A DNA stretch of 64,000 nt, from contig NC_091674.1 of the NCBI RefSeq assembly GCF_042453785.1, forward strand, positions 30,515,501 to 30,579,500, written 5' to 3'. This document shows positions 35,980 to 48,704 of the stretch, piece after piece. Source of the DNA: Malus domestica. Taxonomy: Eukaryota; Streptophyta; Magnoliopsida; Rosales; Rosaceae. Made by a program: the position numbers and the translations under genes. The notes below the pieces were generated by a model. It was not told the origin of the DNA, did no database searches, and saw only the letters and a list, made by a program, of their open reading frames with translations. Each line of letters begins with the position of its first letter. Within the stretch, counting starts at the first letter, position 1.

Positions 35980-37568
35980 ATGAGGAAACCTTGCTGTGAG
36001 AAGAAAAAGACGAACAAAGGAGCATGGTCGAAGCAAGAAGATGAGAAGCTCACTGAATTTGTTGAAAAAAATGGCGAAGGAAGCTGGCGCTCCCTTCCAC
36101 TTGCTGCAGGTATACATGCACTTCCTCTTGCACTTACAAAACCAAAAACATGTGGAAGGTATATTGCTCTGGTGAATAGGACATTTTTCCTTCTCTTCGG
36201 TTCAAACCATTCTTCAGTGCCTTAATATACGTTGGAGTAATAATATCAATTCTCGGAAGAAAAAAAAAATCATTAACATGGACAAATTCGCTCATGTACA
36301 CTCACATACACATGTAGTTCTCAATTAATTCTTAACTTATAAGTTTGAAAAATATTTATTAAATGTATATGGTTCCTTATTTTTCATTAATCTTAATTAT
36401 TGATCATCATTTGAAATTTAATAATGGTGCAGGCTTGCTCCGTTGTGGAAAGAGCTGTAGATTAAGATGGGTAAATTATCTAAGGCCAAACTTGAAACGT
36501 GGCAACTTTGGTGAAGATGAAGAGGACCTAATCATCAAGCTCCATGCACTTCTTGGAAACAGGTATACTGCTCGCGAATAGACAAATATGTTTATAACAA
36601 TTTGAGAAAAAGAAGAAATTAAGAGGGAATATTTTGAAAGAAGATAACCCTCTATCATATACATGCAGGAGTAGAGTTTCTGAAAAATTTCAAGCAAACA
36701 TAAAAAGGGAATATTTTGATAGGATGAAAAATCAAAGATTTTTTTTTTTTTTTGAGGTTAATTAATTAACTTTTTTTCATTGGAGCCTTATGCATTTGCT
36801 AGAGTCTGAATAAATTGCAACAATAATCCTAATTGATAATGCATGCTCCTCTCTAGCTATTGCATAATTTCCTAATGGTACTATATGATGGTAATACGTG
36901 CTTCATGATGATAATTACTAATATATATATATATATATATATATTAAATTAAATAGCTAAGAGAATGTTTGATAACCATTTTATTTTTTTATTTTTTAGT
37001 TTTCGTTAAAAAGATTGTTTGATAAGTATTTGACAGCTAGTTTGTGAGTCTTAAAATTTGGCTTGATTTTGGTTTTGAAAAAAAATTAAAAATAAAAATT
37101 GATAATCGAAAACAAACAAATGGTCCCTATAAACTAGCCGTATAGGCAGGTTGGCCTTCTTTATTCATAATTAAGAGTACTAATTGCTGAAACTATATAT
37201 TGATCATGTATTAATGTTACTTGTAAAATTCAAATAGGTGGTCGCTAATTGCTGGAAGATTGCCGGGACGAACTGACAATGAAGTGAAGAATTACTGGAA
37301 CACTCATCTAAGGAGAAAACTAATACAAATGGGAGTTGACCCCAATAACCATCGCATAGGACACACACAGAATATTGGCCTTTCAAAATCATCATTTGGC
37401 TCCAGAAAAGCAAATCATCCATGCAAAGCCGCGAATTCTCAAGGGGATAACGACTCTGATGATCATCAGAAACCATTTACAGATTCTGCAAGCGGCCCGG
37501 AAAGCAACACAAGCTGCAGTGGTTTGCCTGACCTTAATCTTGATCTCACAATAGGCCTTCCAAGTTAA
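35980..37568 (+). CDS. R2R3-MYB repressor B with EAR motif (3 exons, 196 aa)
   Basis: Tandem paralogue of the MYB gene at 27808, same strand and exon plan: 35980-36109, 36433-36562, 37238-37568. Starts [21 protein letters not shown] and has intact R2 and R3 repeats, the canonical [12 protein letters not shown], and the bHLH-binding signature at residues 75-94 (D75, L76, K79, L83, L90, R94). After the MYB domain comes MGVDPNNHR, as in subgroup 4 proteins, then a Ser/Asp-rich linker. [12 protein letters not shown] at the C-terminus contains the EAR core LNLDL (186-190). No TLLLFR motif follows. Predicted role is repression of flavonoid or proanthocyanidin genes together with bHLH partners; this is inferred from the family. 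Confidence 0.93.
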
Positions 37569-39162
37569 TTTCGATACTGAACAAGTAGTTTTCATTAGTT
37601 GAGTTTCTGTTATTGTCATTGTCAGCTAGTTAAGGTGAAATTAAAACTTCAAATTTGAATAGGTAGAGATAGCTTTTTCATGCTAAATAGGAGTAGCAAA
37701 AAAGTAGAATTAATTAGTTCTATAGTTATGTAAATGGAGACTTGAGAGATATATTAAGAATGTGATTAGCTGGACGCATTTCTTGCTTTGCCGGCTCAAA
37801 TGTTTTTCCCAAATCAATGTTTATAGATTATGATTCTGTAACTCGTAGATTTTTCAAAACATCGATGTTACACTTGTACGCCTAGTAGTGCAAAAAACTT
37901 TGAATGTAATCGACCCTTTATTGGACATATATATCCAATGCCCTTAACTAGTTGGAAGAAATTTATAGCTCAGCTGATTGGCACTCTTCCATCCAGTGCC
38001 TCTTGTATTAAAAGAATTATTTCCTAACTATATAGGTGGAACGTAAAATTAATCAAGGTACATGCCGAGACTCTTGTAGATGTCAGTATATATGTGTCTG
38101 CATATATATACACAATACAAATTGTGTCAGGTGATACAACAGAGAATTTAGCAACTGTTCAAACTAAGGTAGCTAGATTGTGATATATTAGAGAATTATT
38201 ATTATTTTGGTTTTCATGCAAAGGGTTATTAAGCAAGCTAGCCATGTGACGAGAGTTATATTATTTATGGTGATAAAAGAAACCAAGCTTTTACTCTTCT
38301 TTTTTTTGGAAACTACTTAGGCTTATATAAGAGCTTTTTATACTTATTAGAACCTTTTTATGCACCAGTTTTGAGAACAGAGAAAATTTGTGAAGTAATA
38401 TCTAACTTTCCTCATCTTTGTGGACCGGTTTACTTGTCTAATAATTAGGATTGATTTTTTTATCTCTTGAATTATTTTTGCAACTTATCTATATATAAAT
38501 AACTCGTTATCGAGAAAATAAAAGCGTGTGAGTGTGTGCGAGATTATTTATATATATAAAGTGAGCACCCTAAAATGGGTTGAAACATTCAAAATACCAT
38601 AAATTGTCTTTTAGGAATTTCATAAATTACAATTGAACCAAAAGAAGCTAAAGTATTTAACCATATTTTTATTTTGAATGAATTTAATATTTAAAATTAT
38701 AGAAAAAAAAAACAAAAAAACAAAACCTCCCACGTTAGTGGGTGGTTTCACGTTTTTAATTCATTTCTTCTTCATCTTTTTTTAAAAAATATGTAAATTA
38801 ATTATTTAAATAAAAGATATATAAAAATGTCAATTGCCACACGCGTATGTGTGTGGCAAGAGGCTTTTATATATTAAATGAGAAAATACCAAATATTTTG
38901 TTTAATGCAATTAAATATGGGACAATATTTGCTCTAATCCTACGAGGGGAACCAATTTGTACAATCTCTTAAACAGTATTATTGCTAGCCTATTCTTAGT
39001 TCAATCCTTTAAAAAAAAATGTTCATTTATTTGATGCATATAAATGATTAATTGATCTTTGGTTTGATTTAGTTTTCTTTTTTGAAATATAATCTTTAAA
39101 TAGTGGCAAATAATATAAACAGATATGAGGATGAAGTTTATATTATGAATGCTTAAAATATA
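37569..39162. other. Intergenic, no gene recognised
   Basis: MYB B 3' UTR then AT-rich sequence. 'atttatagctcagctgattggc' near 37966 resembles a tRNA A box but no full tRNA or SINE can be built. Confidence 0.4.
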
Positions 39163-39315
39163 AGGAAAACTAATAAAAATGGCTTGAAAACTTTGAGTTT
39201 TAACGATAAGGACAAAATAAAGGGTAAAGTGAATAGTACCATGATTGATTTTTAGTGTAAAAATGTGAATTTTCGTTAAAGTGAACAATACCGGAAGCTT
39301 TTCGTTAAAATTCCC
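39163..39315 (+). mobile_element. MITE, family C copy 1
   Basis: Begins 'ggaaaactaataaaaatgg' and ends 'ttcgttaaaattccctaaaa'. It is almost the reverse complement of 57689-57845 (shared 'aaaactttgagttttaacgataaggacaaa'-type block), which defines the element. No coding sequence. Confidence 0.7.
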
Positions 39316-40942
39316 TAAAATATATCGTAGAGATAACTACTAACTAACTAAGAAAAGTACAAAATAGCTAGGTAAGATCATATGCGGTTGAAGTTTTCTG
39401 AACTGATGATGGTTAAGTACAAAATATATATACTGTTTATGGATAGGTTGAGATGTTAGCGAACACTAGCATGCATCAAACATATGGATGGTGCTATCTA
39501 TACACTTATTTTTACTTTTCACACATCTTTCTTAATTTTTTATCGTCGGATTGAATAAATTGAAGAAGTCAAAAATTAATAAAAATATGTGAGAGGTATA
39601 AGTGGATGTATAAATAGCTTTATATATACATCATGTGATTAAATGACCAATATACATCATGTGATTAAATGACCAGCTCCTATACATACACACACACACA
39701 CATATATTAGAATTTACACGCATTTGGTAGACCTACTACATGTCCAAGTTTAAATTGCTAGCTAAGCTAGGCATTCTCTTCAAATTTTACCCATTATTCT
39801 GTTGGGTGTTGAATATGTTAGTGATCAAGTTTCGTTTCGCCTACCCACATGCATAGACCAAACCCTAATTTGAAACCACCATTCAAGTCAAATTAATTTT
39901 ATAACCTAAATTACCTAATTAATTTGGTTGCATGGGCTTATTATACGTATAGTTGCACTCACTACTGGTGAACTGCTACTCAAGGTTCTAAAAAAACGTT
40001 AGGCGCTAGTCGGGTGGCGGGCTAGACAGATTTATGTAAATTTATTGTATATCTTGTAAACCTATTTACACTTCAGAAAAAAAAAAAAAAACTATACTTG
40101 TATGAATAATAATTAGGGTTTGGTTGTTGATATTTGACATGAGCACACTGGGTTTGGTTGTTGAGTTCATATTTTCTCAGACGTTTCATTCCCATCAATG
40201 AATTATAGTTTATCATGTGTACTCTGGGTTTTGTTGGCTGAAATGTGCTTTAAAATCATAGTTATGACCTTGGTATCGAGCTTGACCCACTTGCTGCTAG
40301 CTAAAATATTTGATTAACCAGAATGAAGTTACCATCTTATCATCTTATTTTCAAGTGCCTCTACTGTTGTAGTTGTACACTCAAAATTATGGTGATATTG
40401 GATTGCTAATTGGATCTGACGATAGTACTAAAGTATGAAATGGCTAATTGGAGATGATGATCATTCAAAGTCTAAAGGATCACAAAATTGACCACCATCG
40501 TCTTGTCTGATGTTTGCTACATACACCCATCAACAAGAAAGCACATAAAATAATGAGTACAAAATAGCTCATTACTGTATCCAGATTGGCAGATTCTAGG
40601 CAGAAATAGGATGGTCCATCTTGTTTGGGGTTTGTGGAGTGTTCTGAATAGATTTTAAACACCTGGGATTCTTTACAATATGAGTTTCTTTATTTGTGGA
40701 TGGTCCATCTTAACTATTACTAGAGTAGTATTTTAGCCGAGTATATATTTTGCATAGTTTATTAACCCTCCAAATCAGGAAAGTAAAGGCAAGTAAAGGC
40801 CAAAAGGCGAGGATGCAAGTTTTCAGATCCTGAATGAGGTCCTGGATCAGAAGTTCGGTTGTTGTCATGGCAATGTTGTTCGGTGTATGGGGAAGGCGTG
40901 GGTTCATGAGACGGGTGCCTCTTCTTCCAGATCGACCACATG

Positions 40943-41496
40943 AGAGGTCAATGCCTTGAAGGAGGACGTGACAACCCTAAAAGGTCAGCTTGCGGCCCAG
41001 GGCGAGAAGATGAGGGCTATTGTACGGGCCTTATAGATGTCTGGCCTCCAAATCCCGATGCCAACACCTGATCTTGCTCCACCTTTGACCTTCCAGCCAC
41101 TTCACCCAGCTGATACCAGTAGCTTGAAGACTACTTGTAGTTTTTTCTTTTTTGTTCGGACATCTTGTATGTACATTTTCATATATTTTATAATCAAATA
41201 CTTTTTTCTTGGTTTATTAATTATTGTTTAGAATTTAATTACAATATTTATTAAAAATTAAATAAAAATTTTTTTTGCCAAAAAAAAAGGGTTTGCGCAA
41301 CAAAGAAGTAACCTACGTCGCGCAAAGCGGGTTTGCGCGACGTAGGTTACTTCTTCGTCGCGCAAACCCTTCTGTCACTGCCTTGGCGCGACGGTTGACG
41401 TGCAACGAAGGTTCGTTGCGCTAATTTTTGCGTGACGTTTTTTGGACTTTGCGCGACGAAGGACCTATGTCGCGCAAAGTGTTTTTCCTACTAGTG
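40943..41496 (+). mobile_element. 3' end of a CACTA (En/Spm) element with transposase-tail remnant
   Basis: The frame from 40943 reads EVNALKEDVTTLKGQLAAQG, a stop, then MSGLQIPMPTPD and PLHPADTSS, as in C-terminal tails of plant En/Spm-type transposase proteins (recalled). The element ends at 41496 as the reverse complement of CACTAGTAGGAAAAA, the CACTA terminus, preceded by several 'ttgcgcgacg' subterminal repeats. No left terminus was found, so the element is truncated. Confidence 0.75.
41289..41369. repeat. Strong hairpin in CACTA subterminal region
   Basis: Two ~40-bp arms (41289-41328 and 41330-41369) are inverted repeats with few mismatches; each contains 'gggtttgcgc' and 'aacctacgtcgcgcaaa' or its complement. 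Confidence 0.9.
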
Positions 41497-41991
41497 TAAA
41501 ATAATGATAAAATGCAAAAATAGAAGTAGAAGAATACACAAAGTACATCCATCCAACAAGTTCAATATTTAAAAAACAGTACGCATATAATCATAATGAA
41601 GAGTATTCTTGGATGATAGACTAAATTCTTCTTGTTCATGATCCTTGCATTAGATTGGACATAGACTAAATTATTTTACCTTCTTGTATCTAGTTTATTT
41701 CTTTTCTTTGTATGTATTCCCTCAAAAGTGCTCCAGTTTATTTCACAATTGGATGAACTTGTAGTCAATCCATCTTTTGCAAATTAGATACACCATTTCC
41801 ATAAGTATACCACCATGAAACTAAAAAAAGAAAAAAGCACACAATTAATTTTTTTTTAAAAAGAGACCGCCTAGGCACGGCCTAAGAGCCACCTGGGTGC
41901 CACCTAGCTCTAGACCGATTTTTCAAAACAATTGCACTAAATCGCAGCGAGCCTTCACCGCCTAGGCCGAATTTTAGAACACAATGCTACT

Positions 41992-44120
41992 GCTGTGTTG
42001 TTCTGTAACTCCCATAGCTTAATTATGCATCTTTGCGTATCTTCATCTTCAACATGATTGAAAAAAAATTAATTTAAGAATCAGTAGATATAAAACAACT
42101 TTTCCTATATCTATACTCACCTTTAATATCATGAAAGGCATGAGAGGCAAAACCAACCCTAAAAAGGGTTAATTAATTTTTTTTTTATAGCATGTATAAA
42201 GTTCAATGAAAAGCCCATGGTGGTTTTAATATTACAAAATTACCAAACAGCGAAGTTTAGGGTTTAGGGTCGGTTGTCAATCTAACATACAAAGCTTTGA
42301 GAATTGGTGAAAGGTGAAGGCCTATCTCTATCGTTGTCCAGTAGTTAGTAACTTAGTATTGATGAAATTCTAGAGTCATTTAAGAACTGCTAGTAATAAA
42401 AAATTTACTACACTGGGAAAAAAAAAAGGTGCAAAAGCCACAAGTACTACAGTAGGAGCAGAGATTGAATAAAGTTTATCTTCGTTGACAATAGAGAAGA
42501 AGACAAACAGACTATTGTACACAAAAACATGGACGACCAGGGTTGTGCTTGTGGATGCGGTGGTGGTGGAGCAACAAAACCAATAACTTAGTAATTAACT
42601 TAATAATTTAATATAAATTAAACTTTTAGGAACTCCACAATCCGTCAAAGTTTTCAGTCTGATCAACCACTCATTTCGACAATGATTAAAATCGATTAAA
42701 TTGTTATTTCAGTTTCCAAAATCTGCAACCCTGCTGCAGCACAAAGTTTGCCCCTCATACCCAATATTTGTTAATTATTTACTAATTTATCAGTACTGAG
42801 AAATGTGGCACCAAGAATTCAAGGGAAGTTTTCAGACAAACTTTCTTGATCAGTTCCTAATAATCACATTGGTAGTTGTTGCGACTTGCATGCATGTCAG
42901 ATAAGCCTTGACCTAGCAGAAGAGGTATAAGCATGAATTTTTGTGAGCTAACTACTACCTCTATCTACCATTCAACATGCAGAATTACTCTCTACATATC
43001 CCGCCACATCCTACTAAAATTTAGTTAGATCATTAATATTTAAACTAGTACTATTTTCATTTTGCTCAATGAATATATAATCACGGCCATGACTATCTTC
43101 TGGGTTAAAACAAATACTGAATCCTTTCCCCCAAACACTGATTGAGATGATCCCCGCCATGAAAGCCTTAAAAGCATAATCTACCAAATCATTAAAAGCT
43201 GAACTCAAAAGAAAATTAACAACTGAAAATATATACTATGACACTTTTTATTTTTATATAACTACAAGGACACTAAGCAAGTACTTTCAGAATTAGTATT
43301 TTTAAAAGTTCTCGACCTAAAATGTATTGTATCTAGTCATTTTTTAATCTTCTCCATCAATTTTTTTTTGTGGAGGATCCTACCAAATTTAGCTTAAGTT
43401 ACATGGAATTTTGAAGTTCTTTGTCCAAACATAATGTAAAAGTAAATGTATAATTAAAAAAAAAAGAATAAAAGAAAAGGAAAGTTGAAAATAAATCAAA
43501 TCTCAATAAACTAATCAAAATTATATATCAACATATTGATCAAATATCGACGACGTATAACGTTTAATCATTGACGACATGTCAATCTTTTATAGATTAA
43601 TGACATACTGAAAAAAGGGATCATTTTAGTCATTAGAATTTTTAAAATTAATAAATTTAACTAATTTTCCAAAGAAAAAGGCATGTAGATTTTATGGGCC
43701 AACCCAAAATCACATTTGAGTAGTCCCAGTTCTATGGACCAACGCAACTATGGACCAAGGGACCATATCATTGTCAATATCTCCGAAATATTAGCTTAAA
43801 GCGGATACGTACGCAGTACGCTGTTGGATTTGGCCGCCACTTTTTCTCATGCTCTGCTTTCTACTGTAGTAATTTATCGACGACAAATATGTGCATCCAA
43901 AGTCGGAAACCAGAGAACCGCGAGCTCGTTTCTGTTATATCAGTCTAAAAAAACAGGGCAAAGCAATGTTTTAGCAGCTGAGTGAGGAGAAGGAAAGAGA
44001 CTTAGGTCATCAACTTTCTCTAAGATATTTCGGACATGTAACAGCATCTTTTCTCTTCTTTGTCTCTGTAACAATATATTCGATGTAGCTATGAGTCTCC
44101 GGCCATATTTTTATTTTCTC
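41992..44120. other. Intergenic, one small unexplained frame
   Basis: Mostly AT-rich without recognised features. A reverse-strand 64-codon frame at 43014-43208 (MSSAFNDLVDYAFKAFMAGI, then ISVWGKGFSICFNPEDSHGRDY) has a varied, protein-like composition but no family I recognise. Confidence 0.35.
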
Positions 44121-44142
44121 TTATATGTGAGGTAATTTACTT

Positions 44143-44294
44143 GGTGCGATGGCAAGTGCCTTCGCCCATGAGCGGTAGGTCTCGGGTTCGAGACTTGGGA
44201 GCAGCCTCTCCATAAATGGGGGTAAGGCTAGCCGACATTCACCTCTCCCAGACCCTACGTAAAGCGGGAGCCTTGTGCACTGGGTACGACCTTT
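44143..44294 (+). mobile_element. Young tRNA-derived SINE with 22-bp target duplication
   Basis: Begins 'ggtgcgatggcaagtgcc' (A-box-like), contains 'gggttcgagact' (B box) and ends 'gggtacgacc' plus a T-run. The 22 bases at 44121-44142 are repeated without mismatch at 44295-44316, so insertion is recent. As a tRNA it would not fold into a complete cloverleaf. Confidence 0.88.
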
Positions 44295-44924
44295 TTATAT
44301 GTGAGGTAATTTACTTCCTATTTATGTGAATTATAAATCAGATATATTTTGATGGATATATATAGTGGCTAGTATGAGCTCCAAAAAGTTCATGGATTGG
44401 TGTTGTTATTTATTAATTAGAGTTTATAGTATAGGTGAGTAGAACTACACGCCAAGAAAGATTACACTTTCTCAAGTAAAACTTCAAATGTTTCAAGCCA
44501 CATAGTGATATGGAATTTACTCAAATATCCAAGTTTGACCTTACATTTTTAAATTCACACTTTACACTATGAGTTTGGCATGGGTTTAAATTCTGAAGTA
44601 ATAGGATTAACACGAATGTCCTAGTTACTGGTACAATTAAGCACTTGCAGTTTGATCTTAGCAATTTCAGGTTGATTTATTCAATCAAAAAGTTGAAAGA
44701 AAAATCGAAAAAAATAAAAGGCATATATATCCCAAGATCACTTTTGTCTTTGTATTCCACCATTAGAAGAAAATAATATCCTTTCTATTGACTCAATTGC
44801 AATAGGACAAAAGCAAAGTATGACTTACTAAAAGATGGGGGCCATCCAATATTCAAGATGCAATGATGCATGGCGCGGCTGAAATGTTCAAGATACTTTC
44901 ACTTTTGAAATACTGTGAGCAGTT

Positions 44925-45340
44925 TTCTTTTTTCTAAAAGTAACATTTATTAAGCAGAAACCGGGGTTACAACGGGGCAAACAACCCAAAACACATTAGG
45001 AGAATTCCCAATGAGCAAAAACACAAACATTAAAGAAAACCCTAATTCCTATCATCCAAACATAGAGAACAGCCCGAGTCGCGATGAACGTCTTGTCAGT
45101 AGTCACCAAGACAGTAATACTGGAAAAAACAACCGAGTGGTCAATTCGACCAAGACATCGCAATACAAAATTTACAAACCCACAACGAAGAGTACACCAC
45201 ATCCAACCAAAAACGTCAAACATAGAGATAGCCACCGGATCCAAAACACCTTCACCAACCCCTACAATATATAAGGACAGTAACATATGAAAGTACGGTG
45301 AGGCTAAGGGGGTATGTAAAAAAAACCTTATTTTGGCCAA
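44925..45340 (-). mobile_element. Possible retroposed fragment (LINE 3' end?)
   Basis: On the reverse strand a 114-codon frame (45340-44996) is followed by 'taataaatgttac' and an A-rich stretch, like a polyadenylated 3' end. No reverse transcriptase motif is visible. Plant LINE 3' ends can look like this, but the assignment is weak. Confidence 0.3.
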
Positions 45341-45458
45341 AGTCGCAGAACGCTTGGCATCGAGGGAAAGTCGACATGCTGGTCAAGGGAGGGGTAGCGG
45401 AGGAAAATGAATTTGGCATCCATCTTTAGCAGAGCCGGCACTAAGCGTGTGCAAAAGG

Positions 45459-46068
45459 TGTTGGAGCAATAATAGAAAATATGAAAAATAACAATATAAT
45501 TCCAATGATAATAATCATAAAGAAATTTCACAACATCAATTATATATGAGATTAATATAAACAACTAGAGAGAAAGTTAGAATAACTGACAAACTTGGAG
45601 ATTGAGGCTTGCATAAATGCAATGTCCTAAAGATAGAATTTCGCCCCTACTCTTGTGCTTGTAGTTCGATAGGCGTCCATCTCCCAGGATTCAACAATCT
45701 ATAATCCGAAGTCAAAGCACTTCAATCTTCAGACTTTGGCGAATTTTATATATTCCGTACTCTCAAGACACGACTCGGAATTTGACACACGAATCATTTG
45801 AGAAACAAAGTGGGGAAACCCTATTTCTGAAGAGTAAAAATTAACTCTAATTTTCTATATCTAATACCAATGGTTTCATGGGTTTATATAGAATCCAACA
45901 TCTACTTATTAAAGAGATGTAACTTTTCACTATAAGTATACATCACTTATCAAGGGAATATCACTTAAACAACATAACCTTTCTAAGATGTTGGTTAACA
46001 CTATTTTTTATTCAATTATTAAAATTATATATTACACTATTTCATATTATAATATATAATTTCCAACA
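45459..46068 (-). repeat. LTR (3' LTR in element orientation)
   Basis: 610 bp; differs from its partner at about six positions seen by eye (~1%). Confidence 0.9.
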
Positions 46069-48704
46069 ATCCCCCACATAAATGAAAAATCAGGAAGACT
46101 TTGAGAGTACAGGCGGACAAGAGATGCATCGGGAGAGGTGTCTTTTGGACTTGAACCTACCCTAGTGAATACTTATCGGATTTACTTGGTGACGCAGTGA
46201 ATATAAAATCTTGAACTGTTCACCATAATAGTAAACCGAGACAATAAGCAACACACATCACTAATCCTAATATATTCTGGTTCATGTGGTTGTGTTCATT
46301 TTGGTCCTGAACAAATCCCGGATTCATGAGAGCTTTAGAGAATTTAGCCATCTCATACTCATAGAAGCGACCCACTTCTACTCTCACATAGGTGACAACT
46401 GATTAAGAATAGTCTGCTCTATTCCTCTTATTTATAAGATATCACTGTCATTAAGTATAAATATACAACCTAAAACTTCAGCAGACAACACACTTATTCC
46501 ATCATAGGAATGAGGTATATAGTGTGTTAACTTCTTTGAATCATTCCCAACCAGTTTGCCTATTGAACTTAGACCATGGGATCTTCAATCAACTAAGTTA
46601 GGTTTCCGCTCGGCTGATTCATTAGTTATGTTGGCTTTAGCCTCATTCCCCTCGATGATCAACTTACTCTCTAGTCTAACCTTGAATAATTGGATCCACT
46701 ACTAGGTTGACTTAATAGTGTACACAATCCATCTTATGAAATTGTATTTCATAAGAGAGTAGTTGTTTGACATTGTTTGAAATGTCAAGTCCTCAAAATT
46801 TTAGGACTTAATTACTGAGTAATTCACTAACACTTGGGTAAACGCCCCCACAATTAAGGTACTTTCCAAAAGGTCTCTAACCTTTCAATGCCTTAAAATA
46901 CCATTGTAAGAGATAATCTTTATCTCTCTCTATAAGCAAATTACTTTGTCATTCTTCTTAAGTTGACATATAGTCCAAAGATAACTATGTCACTCCCCCA
47001 CAATTTACTCACATTGTGGTTGCATTTTAATGCTATCAATTACTCCTTCATCATACTTAAGAAGTAGGAAACAGTGAAGATATTTTCTCTTTATCGATAA
47101 CATTTTGAATAACACTCAATAATATTCATTTTCTCCATGACTGACATGGCAAATGCATCACTGTCCTCGACAAAGAGGCAAAACACATACACTAAATGCT
47201 TCTCAAGAAATCTTCCAGAAAGTTAAGTGTTGCATCATAAATGACTACAATCATATAATTGTTCGTAATAATATGATGATATCATTCTAGGCCTCTTGAA
47301 ATTGATGAATTAATCTCTTCAAAGAAATCAGATAAATGATTTTGCAACATTATTATCACTATATGATAATACATCTAGTCAGTACGTAGAAGTTTACATA
47401 CCAGCCAATGAACACATATTCAAATTTAAGAATGGTAATGATTAGTTGGAAAGGTTGTACCCTTTCACTGTCAAAAGCACCACTTCAAATGGCATGCTTT
47501 TTCCTTGGATTTCGCATGGCAGATTCCAATATTTAGTTCCACCACATTAGAAAACCATCGATTTGTCAAATAGTTGCATCCTTTTGCAACTTAACCACCA
47601 CACGGTGCGTGACCCAAGATTAACCTTCACATGGTTCTATATGATCCAAGATCATTTACTCAAATGGATATCAAACCGTTGTTCTCTTTTTTCTGGAATC
47701 TCCAATTGGTCAATTGTGACGGGTTTCTACATATAAGACATATATTTTATAGAACACCCAAGGAACCAATCCCAGGACTCTTCACATATGAATGCAACAA
47801 CCAAATCAAGGCATGCATCTGAATGTCCATTCTATCTTGACACGAGTTTAAATGCCACAACAATTAAGTGAAAAGAAACATCCTTTCTTGAGAAAGGTAT
47901 TTCCCCTTTTCTCAGATTTCCTTATCACCCAAAAAAATTGCCACAACCACAGGCCTATGAACGAACCAATTAACTAACAGAATAATGTATATACATGCGT
48001 TGAAATTAATTAGAATTATTACCATATATCACACCAGTGGCTGTATATGCATGTATATGCATGCATTGCTACAAAACATGGTAAAGAACTAGTCACGACT
48101 GGGAAAATGGGCAACGGAAACGCTTATTTCCAAAAAAAGACCAGTTCCGACTTTTCTGATAAACAGCCATATAAGTCATTGAATCAACCGTATATATTAC
48201 AGAACCTTTGAGTGCTTTCTTTTGGAAGAGATGTCTTGTTCGATTTGAACAGATACAATCCTATCTAAATCGTATCGGTTCAACAACTCAGATATATATA
48301 ATAAACATATGTTCAAATCGACCGACATTTCTCTTCACACTAGATTCCCCTTTAGTTATATATCTAGTTATAAGGCAGAGTAAAATCAGAGAACTCACAG
48401 AGATGAAAATATGAAAATGACAACATAGTTTTCTCCAAAGTTGCAACCATGATTGTGCATATGAAACAAAAGCATTAAACAAACACGCCATTTTTATTTG
48501 TCTGATCAGTCTTCCTTTACCAGAAGGTACTGACTTGTTGCCTTAATAACTGCCAAACTTTTAATCATACTATGCAAAATGCACGAATCAAGTAAAGCCT
48601 AATGCTTACCATCCCTTTTGCTTTTCCCATAAACTGCATATGCATCTTACAAACACATCATCATATTTTCTAATTATTCCCTAGATAAAATTCTATCTTT
48701 AGAT

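Larger units (their letters stand above)
39981..41983. mobile_element. hAT-like element carrying a CACTA fragment
   Basis: Ends CAAGGTTCTAAAA and TTTTAGAACACA with 'gcctagg'-rich subterminal sequence. Flanks CTGCTACT (39973-39980) and ATGCTACT (41984-41991) agree in 7 of 8 bases, fitting a hAT target duplication. A similar single end lies at 53880-53977. The middle contains the 3' end of an En/Spm element. Confidence 0.6.

Noticed and set aside
35815..36225. Poly-Ser/Leu and poly-Arg/Glu frames near the second MYB gene
   Set aside because: Products of the TC microsatellite read in different frames.
44143..44294. Possible tRNA gene
   Set aside because: A and B boxes are present but there is no complete cloverleaf or acceptor stem, and a 22-bp duplication flanks the unit, so it is a SINE.
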